Source of the DNA: Cryobacterium sp. Y57
GTDB lineage: Bacteria > Actinomycetota > Actinomycetes > Actinomycetales > Microbacteriaceae
NCBI RefSeq assembly: GCF_002929505.1
Contig: NZ_PJJL01000068.1
Coordinates: 62,001 to 126,000, forward strand
Length of the DNA stretch: 64,000 nt
Reading direction: 5' to 3'
Shown piece after piece: positions 1 to 7,241 of the stretch. Under the pieces are notes generated by a model. The model had not been told where the DNA came from and did not search any database. It saw nothing but the letters and a program-made list of their open reading frames with translations. Made by a program: the position numbers and the translations under genes. Within the stretch, counting starts at the first letter, position 1. Every line of letters starts with the position of its first letter.

Positions 1-2051
1 AAGGTGGGGTAGCTGGGCATCCAGCCGCGTTTGGCCGAGTCGACCATGGTGTCCGCGGTGGTGCGTCCCGTGAATATGCCGGCGCCGAGCGGGCTTGCCA
101 GGGTGTCGGCGCTGAGTCCGTCGTAGCGCCACTGGTCGGTGGCGAGGTAGAAGAAGCCGGTGCCGATCATCTGGCGCGGCGGTCGTACCCAGTCCAGGCC
201 GAAGGCGTATTGGCCGTATCCGGTGAGGGGGCGCACCTTTTCCTGGCCGACATAGTGGGCCCAGCCGCCGCCGTTGACGCCCTGGCAGCCGGTCATGGTG
301 GTGAGTGCGAGAAAGGCGCGGTAGATGGTGTCGGAGTGGAACCAGTGGTTGGTGCCGGCGCCCATCAGAATCATCGAACGACCCTGTGAGTCCTCGGCAT
401 TCTGCGCGAACTCGCGGCCGATGCGCGCGGCGGCCTGCCACGGCACCGAGGTGATCTCTTCCTGCCAGGCAGGGGTGCCGGGCGTCGTCGCGTCGTCGTA
501 CCCGGTGGGCCACACGCCCGGCAGGCCGGGACGACCGACGGCGTACTGGGCGAGCAGCAGGTCGAACACGGTCGTCACAAGCACGCCGGCGACGAGGCGT
601 ACCGGTACGCCGCGGCGCACGATACCGGCCGCTCCAGCGTGCTGTTCACCGGCATTATCTGCGCCCGGCGTGACGTCGAAGCGGGGCAGGTCGATTGCGA
701 CGGTGGCACCGTCGTAATCGGGGGCATCCGCTATCGAGAGCAGCGGATCGCGGCCCTCGAGGTCGAGGTTCCAGGTGCCCTTGTCGGCCTCGCTGAACCG
801 GTGGCCGATCGAACCGTTCGGCACGAACGGTTCGGCGTTTTCGTCGAGCATGAGGGTTTTGAAGGCAGCGCTCGACACCGATGCGTCGGTGCCGGGCAGC
901 GCGTCAGCCGTCAGGAACTTGCCGGGAACCCAGGCATCCTGGCGCGGGGTGAGTGCGATCAGGTAGGAGGAGTCGCTGAACTTCTTCATATAGTCAACGA
1001 AACACGGGGTGCGCCGGTCGACCAGAAATTCCTTTAGCACGACGTGCCCCATGGCGAGCGCGAGGGCGCCGTCGGTGCCGGGGTGCACGGCAAGCCACTC
1101 GTCGGCGAACTTGGAGTTGTCGGCATAGTCGGGCGAGACCGTGATGACTTTCTGGCCGCGGTAACGGGCTTCCACCATGAAGTGGGCATCGGGGGTGCGG
1201 GTAACGGGAACGTTGGAGCCCCACATGATCAGGTAGCTCGAGTTCCACCAGTCGGCCGATTCGGGAACGTCGGTCTGGTCGCCGAACACCTGTGGGCTCG
1301 CCACCGGCAGGTCGGCGTACCAGTCGTAGAACGAGAGCATGGTGCCACCGAGCAGCGAGATGAAGCGGTTGCCAACGCCCTGGGACACGATCGACATGGC
1401 CGGAATCGGGCTGAAACCGGCAATCCGGTCCGGGCCGTATTTCTTGATGGTGTGCACGTGTGCGGCGGCGACGATTTCGGCGGCCTCATCCCAGCTGGCA
1501 CGCACCAGTCCGCCCTGCCCGCGGGCACTCTTGTACTGGCGGGCGGTCTCGGGGTTATCGGTGATCTCCGCCCAGGCGAGCACCGGGTCGCCTAGACGGG
1601 CCTTCGCTTCGCGATAGAGGTTCAGCAGTACACCGCGCACGTACGGGTAGCGCACCCGGGTCGGCGAGTAGGTGTACCAACTGAAAGCGGCGCCGCGGGG
1701 GCAACCGCGCGGTTCGTATTCGGGGCTGTCCGGGCCGACACTGGGATAGTCGGTCTGTTGGGTTTCCCAGGTGATGATGCCGTCTTTGACGTACACCTTC
1801 CACGAGCAGCTGCCGGTGCAGTTCACGCCGTGGGTGGACCGCACCTCTTTATCGTGGGTCCACCGGTCACGGTAGAACGTGTCGGCGGCGCGGCCGCCGT
1901 TCTTGAACACGCTGCGCAGGTCTTCGCTGGTTTCGCCGCGGCGCAGAAAGCGGCCGAGCTTGATCAAAGAGTCGGCGACCGGGCCGTCGGTGCCGGGCTT
2001 GGTCGCGGCGCTGGTGGAAACTCTAGTGCTGGTGTTTATGCGCTTTTTCAC
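1..2051 (-). CDS. narG: Respiratory nitrate reductase alpha subunit (N-terminal ~683 residues, truncated by window edge)
   Basis: Molybdenum catalytic subunit of membrane-bound nitrate reductase, which reduces nitrate to nitrite with quinol electrons via NarH and NarI. The reading frame starts at a GTG preceded by AAGGGAC and runs off the left edge; NarG is normally about 1,230 residues, so just over half is present. The N-terminal [4Fe-4S] ligand set is visible: H74, C78, C82 in HGVNCTGSC and C117 in PRGCPRG. The molybdopterin region follows with YDWYADLP (Asp Mo-ligand segment), DVPESADWWNSSY and GSNVPVTRTPDAHF, all typical of NarG. The gene lies 75 bp downstream of a SufR-like regulator on the same strand, a plausible redox or NO/O2-responsive control. 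narH, narJ and narI are expected to the left. No frameshift was seen. Confidence 0.95.
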   Translation of the reverse strand, partial: MKKRINTSTRVSTSAATKPGTDGPVADSLIKLGRFLRRGETSEDLRSVFKNGGRAADTFYRDRWTHDKEVRSTHGVNCTGSCSWKVYVKDGIITWETQQTDYPSVGPDSPEYEPRGCPRGAAFSWYTYSPTRVRYPYVRGVLLNLYREAKARLGDPVLAWAEITDNPETARQYKSARGQGGLVRASWDEAAEIVAAAHVHTIKKYGPDRIAGFSPIPAMSIVSQGVGNRFISLLGGTMLSFYDWYADLPVASPQVFGDQTDVPESADWWNSSYLIMWGSNVPVTRTPDAHFMVEARYRGQKVITVSPDYADNSKFADEWLAVHPGTDGALALAMGHVVLKEFLVDRRTPCFVDYMKKFSDSSYLIALTPRQDAWVPGKFLTADALPGTDASVSSAAFKTLMLDENAEPFVPNGSIGHRFSEADKGTWNLDLEGRDPLLSIADAPDYDGATVAIDLPRFDVTPGADNAGEQHAGAAGIVRRGVPVRLVAGVLVTTVFDLLLAQYAVGRPGLPGVWPTGYDDATTPGTPAWQEEITSVPWQAAARIGREFAQNAEDSQGRSMILMGAGTNHWFHSDTIYRAFLALTTMTGCQGVNGGGWAHYVGQEKVRPLTGYGQYAFGLDWVRPPRQMIGTGFFYLATDQWRYDGLSADTLASPLGAGIFTGRTTADTMVDSAKRGWMPSYPT

Positions 2052-2126
2052 GGCTGTCCCTTACCTGCCGGGGAATGCCGCTGCGGCACTCACCCTCGAA
2101 ATAAGCTTTGCCGCTGGGTAAAACGG

Positions 2127-2846
2127 CTACAACCGCGAAATACCGTGAATAATGTTTTGCCCCAATTCACACGAGCCTGCATCTGCTTTTTGGGCACTCT
2201 GTTCGCTGTCGCGGGCACCGGAAACGGCCACCACGTCGATCACGCAGAGGTGCGGGGCATCGATGAGGTTCAAGCCGACCGCCCGGAGTGGGCCGTCGGC
2301 CTGCTCCAGCACACCCTGAATCAAGCGGTAATGCACGCCGCAGACCTCGGGATGGTCCTTGACCATTTCCGAGTACGGGCAGTCACGCAGGTTGAGTTGT
2401 GCACGGTTCGCGGCGATGCTCGCGTCGAAACCGGCCTGGTCGAGGTGGTCGTCGAGCGCATCGAGCTGCCGTTGCGCAGCCGGACCAGAGCAACCGGCGA
2501 ACCCCTGACCGGCGGGCAGCAGTGGCAGCATCCGTCGCAGCTGGTCGGCACGCTCCTGCGCGGCCTCAATCTTGCGGCTGCGAATCGACCCGAGCTCGGC
2601 ACTGACTCCGTCCGCAGCGGTATAGAGCATTTTGGGACGACCCTTACTGTCGCGCGACTCGGGCGCGCAGGTGACAAAGCCCTCGTTGATCAGGCGGTCG
2701 AGGTGTTCGCGGGCGGTGTTGTGATGCAGACCGGCGGCTTCGGCGAGGTCGTTCACGGTCATCGTTCCGCGGCTTTGCAGCTGGTAAAGCAGGTTCATGC
2801 GGCTGAGACTGGCGAGCGTTTTGTAACTCGGGGGTTGGGCGGCCAT
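2127..2846 (-). CDS. SufR-like winged-helix transcriptional regulator with C-terminal Cys cluster (COG2345 type)
   Basis: Protein of 239 aa. The N-terminal third is a winged helix (LASLSRMNLLYQLQ, then TVNDLAEAAGLHHNTAREHLDRL and a wing with SKGRPKMLY). The C-terminal part carries CPYSEMVKDHPEVCGVH and a third Cys in PHLCVIDV, spacing C-x12-C-x2-H and then C-x31-C from the second Cys. SufR-family members (predicted ArsR-like regulators) bind an Fe-S cluster through such cysteines; cluster binding here is inference. I chose the ATG at 2846 over one at 2870 because a CATAAT -10-like hexamer ends about six bases upstream, which fits a leaderless transcript, and no Shine-Dalgarno is visible for either start. 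It is divergent from the pdh operon and upstream of narG, so either could be a target. Confidence 0.8.
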   Translation of the reverse strand: MAAQPPSYKTLASLSRMNLLYQLQSRGTMTVNDLAEAAGLHHNTAREHLDRLINEGFVTCAPESRDSKGRPKMLYTAADGVSAELGSIRSRKIEAAQERADQLRRMLPLLPAGQGFAGCSGPAAQRQLDALDDHLDQAGFDASIAANRAQLNLRDCPYSEMVKDHPEVCGVHYRLIQGVLEQADGPLRAVGLNLIDAPHLCVIDVVAVSGARDSEQSAQKADAGSCELGQNIIHGISRL

Positions 2847-2962
2847 GAGTCTATTATGGGCACCAATCATGTGCGGCAGCAGAATCGATCAGTTTCTTTC
2901 TTTCTTCCCGCAGATCCTTCCGCTGCATGGTGGAAAAAGAAAATATTCAGCACACAGTATTA

Positions 2963-2974
2963 GTCTGGTCAGAC
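2963..2974. promoter_or_regulatory. Candidate operator: palindrome GTCTGGTCAGAC upstream of pdhA
   Basis: A 12-bp inverted repeat (GTCTG, two-base spacer, CAGAC) sits 25 bp before the chosen pdhA start in the divergent region shared with the SufR-like regulator. Its position would suit a repressor of the dehydrogenase operon. Assignment to the neighbouring regulator is a guess. Confidence 0.35.
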
Positions 2975-2998
2975 GAAGCACGCAGGAAGTGGGATCAC

Positions 2999-4075
2999 AT
3001 GGCGGCAAAAGCCCGCACGCGACCGGAGTCAACAGTTGAGTCCACGGGTGGTGAGCCCGCCGACACCCTGCGTGACTATTACGAACAGATGTCGTTGGTG
3101 CGAGCCTTCGAGCTGCGCTCCAGCGAGATGTATGCCCGGGCCAAGATCGGCGGCTACTGCCACCTGAACCTCGGCGAAGAAGCCACGGTGGTCGGCCTGA
3201 TGGCCGCCATCGAGGCCCGTGATTATCTGTTCACCGGCTACCGCGACCACGGCTATGCACTGCTGCGCGGGCTGTCGCCCGAGCGGGTCATGGCCGAACT
3301 GTTCGGCAAAGTCACCGGCGTCTCGGGCGGACGCGGCGGTTCGATGCACCTGTTCGACGCCGAAACGCGCCTGTTCGGCGGCTACGGCATCGTCGGCGGG
3401 CAGATTCCCCCGGCGACCGGCGCCGCACTCGCCTTGAAAAATCAGGAAGTGGCTGGCCCCGACGCTGCGGCGGTGATGTGCCTGCTCGGTGACGGCACCA
3501 CCAACATCGGCGCGTTCCACGAATCGCTCAACCTGGCCGGGCTGTGGAAACTTCCGATCGTCTACGTGATCGTCAACAACGGGCTGGGCATGGGCACAAC
3601 GGTGGAGAAAGCATCCGCTGAACCCGACCTGTACAAGCGCGGCGCGTCGTATCGCATGCCCGGCGTACGAGTTGACGGCGACGACGTTCTTGCCGTGCGC
3701 GACGCCGCCCGCGATGCACTCCAGCAGGCCCGCGAGTCGCGCCAGCCGGTGCTGCTCGAGGTCATGTGCTACCGGTTGCGCGGCCATTCCGTGGTCGACC
3801 CGGCCCGCTACCGCTCGAGCGAAGACACGACCATCGCCCAGCAGTCCGACCCGGTACCGAGCTTTCGTGCCAAGCTGATCAGCGCCGGAGTGCTCAGCGA
3901 AACGGATGCCGCCGCCATTGACGAGGCCGCCGATGTGCGCGTGTCCGAGGCGGTCGTTTTCGCCGACGAGAGCCCCGAGCCCGATGTTGACGACCTGTTC
4001 AAATATGTATACGCGACCGCGGTGGCAAATATGCCAACCGCCTTGGCCGGAGAACCCGTTATGGACGCACTGTGA
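2999..4075 (+). CDS. pdhA: Pyruvate/branched-chain 2-oxoacid dehydrogenase E1 component, alpha subunit
   Basis: Protein of 358 aa, the thiamin-diphosphate-binding half of a heterotetrameric E1 that decarboxylates a 2-oxoacid (pyruvate most likely, acetoin possible) and passes the acyl group to E2. Visible are YRDHGYALLRG, GGRGGSMHLFD, and the ThDP/Mg motif starting GDGTTNIGAFHE and ending VNNGLGMGT, followed by YRMPGVRVDGDD and YRLRGHSVVDP. The frame is open upstream to 2927, but the ATG at 2999 preceded by AGGAAGTGGGA gives the normal N-terminus. The stop overlaps the GTG start of E1 beta (GTGA), so translation is coupled. It is the first gene of an E1a-E1b-E2 operon lying between two SufR-like regulators. 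Confidence 0.9.
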   Translation: MAAKARTRPESTVESTGGEPADTLRDYYEQMSLVRAFELRSSEMYARAKIGGYCHLNLGEEATVVGLMAAIEARDYLFTGYRDHGYALLRGLSPERVMAELFGKVTGVSGGRGGSMHLFDAETRLFGGYGIVGGQIPPATGAALALKNQEVAGPDAAAVMCLLGDGTTNIGAFHESLNLAGLWKLPIVYVIVNNGLGMGTTVEKASAEPDLYKRGASYRMPGVRVDGDDVLAVRDAARDALQQARESRQPVLLEVMCYRLRGHSVVDPARYRSSEDTTIAQQSDPVPSFRAKLISAGVLSETDAAAIDEAADVRVSEAVVFADESPEPDVDDLFKYVYATAVANMPTALAGEPVMDAL

Positions 4076-5091
4076 ACACCGAAGTAGCAACCACCCGCAC
4101 GATCACCTACCGCCAGGCGCTCAACGAGACACTGCGCGCTGAGCTCGAACGTGACGACAAGGTCTTCCTCATCGGTGAAGAGATCGGCATCTTCGAGGGA
4201 TCTTATAAGATCACCGTCGGACTGCTTGAAGACTTCGGACCCGACCGGGTGATCGACGCCCCGATCGCCGAAGAGGGTTTCGTGGGGGCAGCCCTCGGGG
4301 CCGCGATGCTGGGAATGCGCCCGGTGGTCGAGATCATGACCATCAATTTCAGCCTCATCGCGATCGACCAGATCGTGAACCACGCAGCCAAGATGCGGTC
4401 GATGTTCGCCGGCCAGGTGTCCATTCCCCTGGTCATTCGCATGCCCGGCGGCGGTGGCCAACAGCTGGCCGCGACCCACTCGCAGAACCTCGAGGTCTGG
4501 TACGCGCACATTCCGGGACTCAAGGTCGTCGCCCCGTCGACTCCGGCCGATGCCAAGGCACTCCTCACCGCTGCCATTCGTGATGACGACCCGGTGATTT
4601 TTCTGGAGAACCTTTCGCTTTACAGCGCCAAGGGCGAAGTTCCCAACGACGAGCAGGTTGCCGAGATCGGCAAGGCTGCTGTGGTCAAGACCGGCACCGA
4701 CCTCACCATCGTAAGCTACTCGCGCGGCACCACAACAGCTCTCGAAGTGGCTCGCCAGCTCGAGGCGGAGGGTCTGTCGATCGAAGTCGTCGACCTGCGC
4801 AGCCTGCGGCCGCTCGACCGCGACACCATTTGCGCCTCGGTGAAGAAGACCGGCCACGCCGTCGTCTTCGAAGACGACTGGCTCAGCTACGGCATCGGCG
4901 CCGAGATATCGGCGACCATCGGCGAGGGAGTCTTCGACTTTCTCGACGCGCCGGTGCGTCGCGTCGCCGCCGCAGAGGTGCCGTTGCCCTACGCCAAATC
5001 CCTCGAGAAGGCCGCTCTGCCCAGCGCCGCCGATCTCGCCAGGGTCGTGCGCGAGGTACTCAACATTTCATCTACCCCGAACGACAAGTAG
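4072..5091 (+). CDS. pdhB: Pyruvate/2-oxoacid dehydrogenase E1 component, beta subunit
   Basis: Protein of 339 aa, the usual length for E1 beta, with the transketolase pyrimidine-binding domain (TYRQALNETLRAELERDDKVFLIGEEIG; the Glu of GEEIG is the ThDP-activating region), DTPIAEEGF-like sequence DAPIAEEGFVGAALGAAM, RMPGGGGQQLAATHSQ, and a C-terminal transketolase-like domain (VVDLRSLRPLDRDTI). It starts with GTG inside the stop of pdhA. It acts with E1 alpha in the cytoplasmic dehydrogenase complex. Substrate specificity (pyruvate, acetoin or branched-chain 2-oxoacids) cannot be settled from sequence reading alone. Confidence 0.9.
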   Translation: MNTEVATTRTITYRQALNETLRAELERDDKVFLIGEEIGIFEGSYKITVGLLEDFGPDRVIDAPIAEEGFVGAALGAAMLGMRPVVEIMTINFSLIAIDQIVNHAAKMRSMFAGQVSIPLVIRMPGGGGQQLAATHSQNLEVWYAHIPGLKVVAPSTPADAKALLTAAIRDDDPVIFLENLSLYSAKGEVPNDEQVAEIGKAAVVKTGTDLTIVSYSRGTTTALEVARQLEAEGLSIEVVDLRSLRPLDRDTICASVKKTGHAVVFEDDWLSYGIGAEISATIGEGVFDFLDAPVRRVAAAEVPLPYAKSLEKAALPSAADLARVVREVLNISSTPNDK

Positions 5092-5100
5092 GAGCCGGCC

Positions 5101-6408
5101 ATGCCCGACGTCATTATGCCCCGTCTCTCCGACACCATGGAGGAGGGCGAACTCAGCCGCTGGATGAAGCAGGTCGGCGACGAGATTCACAAGGGTGACG
5201 TGCTCGCCGAAATCGAGACCGACAAGGCCACGATGGACCTGGAAGCCTTCGACAACGGCATTCTCGAGCAGCTGCTCGTCGTCGCCGGCGCGCTCGTACC
5301 GATCGGTGCACCGGTTGCGCGCATCGGCGACGGGAGCAACATCGTCGCTGAAGGCGCAGCCCCGGCAGCCCCGGTCGCGGCCCCGGCAGCTCCGGTCGCA
5401 GTCGCTGCAGCAGCAACTCCCCCAGTCATCCCCCCAGCGGATGCCCCCACACCGGACACACACACGGCAACCCAGACGGGCGAACTGCGCACCTCGCCGC
5501 TGGCCCGCAAAATCGGCCGTGAGCACGGTATCGACCTGCACACCATCGCAGGCACCGGACCGCAGGGCCGCATCACGCGCACCGACGTCGACAGGGCGAT
5601 TTTGGCCCAGGAGGCGGCAGCATCCGCTGTCCTGACGGCGCATCAAGCCGCAACACCGACGGCAACACCGGCCGCAGCACCGGCCGCAGCACCGGCCGCA
5701 GCAACACCGGCCGTCGTTTCGGCCGACTCCGTCTCCGTGCCGGTCAGCCGCATTCGCGCCGTCACGGCCCGCCGACTCACCGAGAGTCAGGCCGTTCCGC
5801 ACTTCTTCCTCACCAGCGTCGTCAACGTTGAACGGCTGGTCGCTTTCCGCGCCGACGTCAACGAATCGCTCGCCGCCCTCGGCACCAAGGTGAGCCTGAA
5901 CGACCTGTTCGTGCGCGCCAGCGCGGTCGCGCTGCGCGCGCACCCCGAAGTGAACGCGTCCTGGGGCGACGGCGTGATTCTGCGCCATAACCATGTCAAC
6001 GTCGGCGTGGCCGTCGCGACCGACGATGGACTCCTCGTTCCCGTCGTCGCCGATGCCGACCAAAAGTCGCTCGGTGCCATCGCCATCGAAACCCGGGCCC
6101 TGGCCGGCCTCGCCCGCACCGGCAGCCTGTCCCTCGCCCAGATGTCGGGGGGAACCTTCACCATCAGCAACCTCGGCATGTTCGGCATCGACTCCTTCAC
6201 CGCCGTATTGAACCCGCCAGAGGCCGGTATCTTGGCAATCGGCGCGGCGAGCGACGTTCCCGCGGTACGGGACGGCGTTCTCGTGACGGTACCAACAGTG
6301 AAGATCACCCTGACCGTCGACCATCGAGTACTCGACGGCGCCGTCGCGGCAGCGTTCCTGCGCGATCTCACGACCCTGCTTGAAGAGCCGCTGCGCATCG
6401 TTCTCTAG
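5101..6408 (+). CDS. pdhC: Dihydrolipoamide acyltransferase (E2) of the 2-oxoacid dehydrogenase complex
   Basis: Protein of 435 aa. Residues ~3-77 form one lipoyl domain with the lipoylated lysine at K42 (ETDKATM). An Ala/Pro linker follows, then the peripheral subunit (E1/E3)-binding domain (SPLARKIGREHGIDLHTIAGTGPQGRI), a second Ala/Pro/Thr-rich linker, and the catalytic acyltransferase domain ending with the active-site motif DHRVLDG (His at ~408). The start is preceded by AGGAG with good spacing, nine bases after pdhB. No dihydrolipoamide dehydrogenase (E3) gene is adjacent, so E3 must come from elsewhere. The repetitive GCAGCACCGGCC stretch near 5660-5710 encodes the second linker. Confidence 0.9.
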   Translation: MPDVIMPRLSDTMEEGELSRWMKQVGDEIHKGDVLAEIETDKATMDLEAFDNGILEQLLVVAGALVPIGAPVARIGDGSNIVAEGAAPAAPVAAPAAPVAVAAAATPPVIPPADAPTPDTHTATQTGELRTSPLARKIGREHGIDLHTIAGTGPQGRITRTDVDRAILAQEAAASAVLTAHQAATPTATPAAAPAAAPAAATPAVVSADSVSVPVSRIRAVTARRLTESQAVPHFFLTSVVNVERLVAFRADVNESLAALGTKVSLNDLFVRASAVALRAHPEVNASWGDGVILRHNHVNVGVAVATDDGLLVPVVADADQKSLGAIAIETRALAGLARTGSLSLAQMSGGTFTISNLGMFGIDSFTAVLNPPEAGILAIGAASDVPAVRDGVLVTVPTVKITLTVDHRVLDGAVAAAFLRDLTTLLEEPLRIVL

Positions 6409-6458
6409 CCGGCCCACCCCACAAGATTAAAAGTACGCGACTCCTCATAATTCCGGGT

Positions 6459-6473
6459 TAGTCTTGTGGGGTG
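6459..6473 (+). promoter_or_regulatory. Likely leaderless promoter (-10 TAGTCT) of the second SufR-like regulator
   Basis: TAGTCT ends seven bases before the GTG at 6471. That distance is right for transcription starting on, or next to, the start codon, as is common in actinobacteria. The first regulator at 2846 shows the same arrangement with CATAAT. Confidence 0.4.
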
Positions 6474-7148
6474 GATTCCGACGAACGCACTCCCGCCTGG
6501 CACGCCGCGCTGGCGTCGCCGATTCGGCGCAGCGTGCTCCAGTTTCTGGTCGCCTCCAGCGAACCGCTCGACGCGGCCGCCGTCGCCGAACGGATGAATC
6601 TGCACGTCACCACGGCCAGGTTTCACCTCGACCAGCTTCTGGCCGCCCGGCTCATCGAACGAGAGGCCGTGCGGTCCGGCCAGCGGGGCCGGCCGCGCAT
6701 CCGCTTTCGTGCCGTGGCCGCCGCGCGCGTAGACACGCGCGACCAGCTCAGCCACGCGCTCGCCAGCGTGCTTGCCGAAGACGACGACGGCGGCCGTGCG
6801 CGGGCTATTCGGGCCGGCGAGAAGTGGTCGGAGGCCTTCACCGGCGGCCTCGCAGCATCGACCGGAGCGGGCGCCGCCCCGCTGGTCGAATTACTCGACG
6901 AGCTCGAATTCGCCCCCGAACTCGATGAGTCCACGCAATCGATCGCGCTCACGGCCTGCCCGTTTCGCGAGGCCGCCCGCGAAAACCCGGGTGTGGTCTG
7001 CGCCGTGCACCTCGGGCTCATCCAGCGGGTGGCGCGCACGCTCGGTCACGACGACAGCGTGATCGAGCTGCGCCCCTTCGTCGGCCCGCACCTCTGTGTC
7101 GTCGACCTCGGCAGCAACTGGAATGCCGCTCCGGTCGAGTTGGGTTAG
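6471..7148 (+). CDS. Second SufR-like winged-helix regulator with C-terminal Cys cluster
   Basis: Protein of 225 aa with the same architecture as the regulator at 2127-2846: an N-terminal winged helix (LASPIRRSVLQFLVAS, then DAAAVAERMNLHVTTARFHLDQLLAARL and the wing GQRGRPRIRF) and C-terminal CPFREAARENPGVVCAVH plus GPHLCVVDL. The spacing is C-x13-C-x2-H, then C-x31-C from the second Cys. A cofactor such as Fe-S is likely by analogy with SufR, but unproven. It starts at GTG, probably leaderless, 62 bp after the E2 gene. It converges on the carbonic anhydrase gene. Having one such regulator on each side of pdhABC suggests joint control of pyruvate oxidation and nitrate respiration. Confidence 0.8.
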   Translation: MDSDERTPAWHAALASPIRRSVLQFLVASSEPLDAAAVAERMNLHVTTARFHLDQLLAARLIEREAVRSGQRGRPRIRFRAVAAARVDTRDQLSHALASVLAEDDDGGRARAIRAGEKWSEAFTGGLAASTGAGAAPLVELLDELEFAPELDESTQSIALTACPFREAARENPGVVCAVHLGLIQRVARTLGHDDSVIELRPFVGPHLCVVDLGSNWNAAPVELG

Positions 7149-7241
7149 TCCCGGCTCAGGTCGCGCCTCGGGCCCGTCGACTCGGGCACGGACTGTTCCC
7201 CGCTCAACCCGGATCCACCGCGCACGTGGGATAGCACGCCT

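Noticed and set aside
1758-2963. Long plus-strand open frame of ~401 codons
   Set aside because: It lies antisense to narG and to the SufR-like regulator, whose protein families are clear; its own sequence resembles no family. It is a high-GC shadow.
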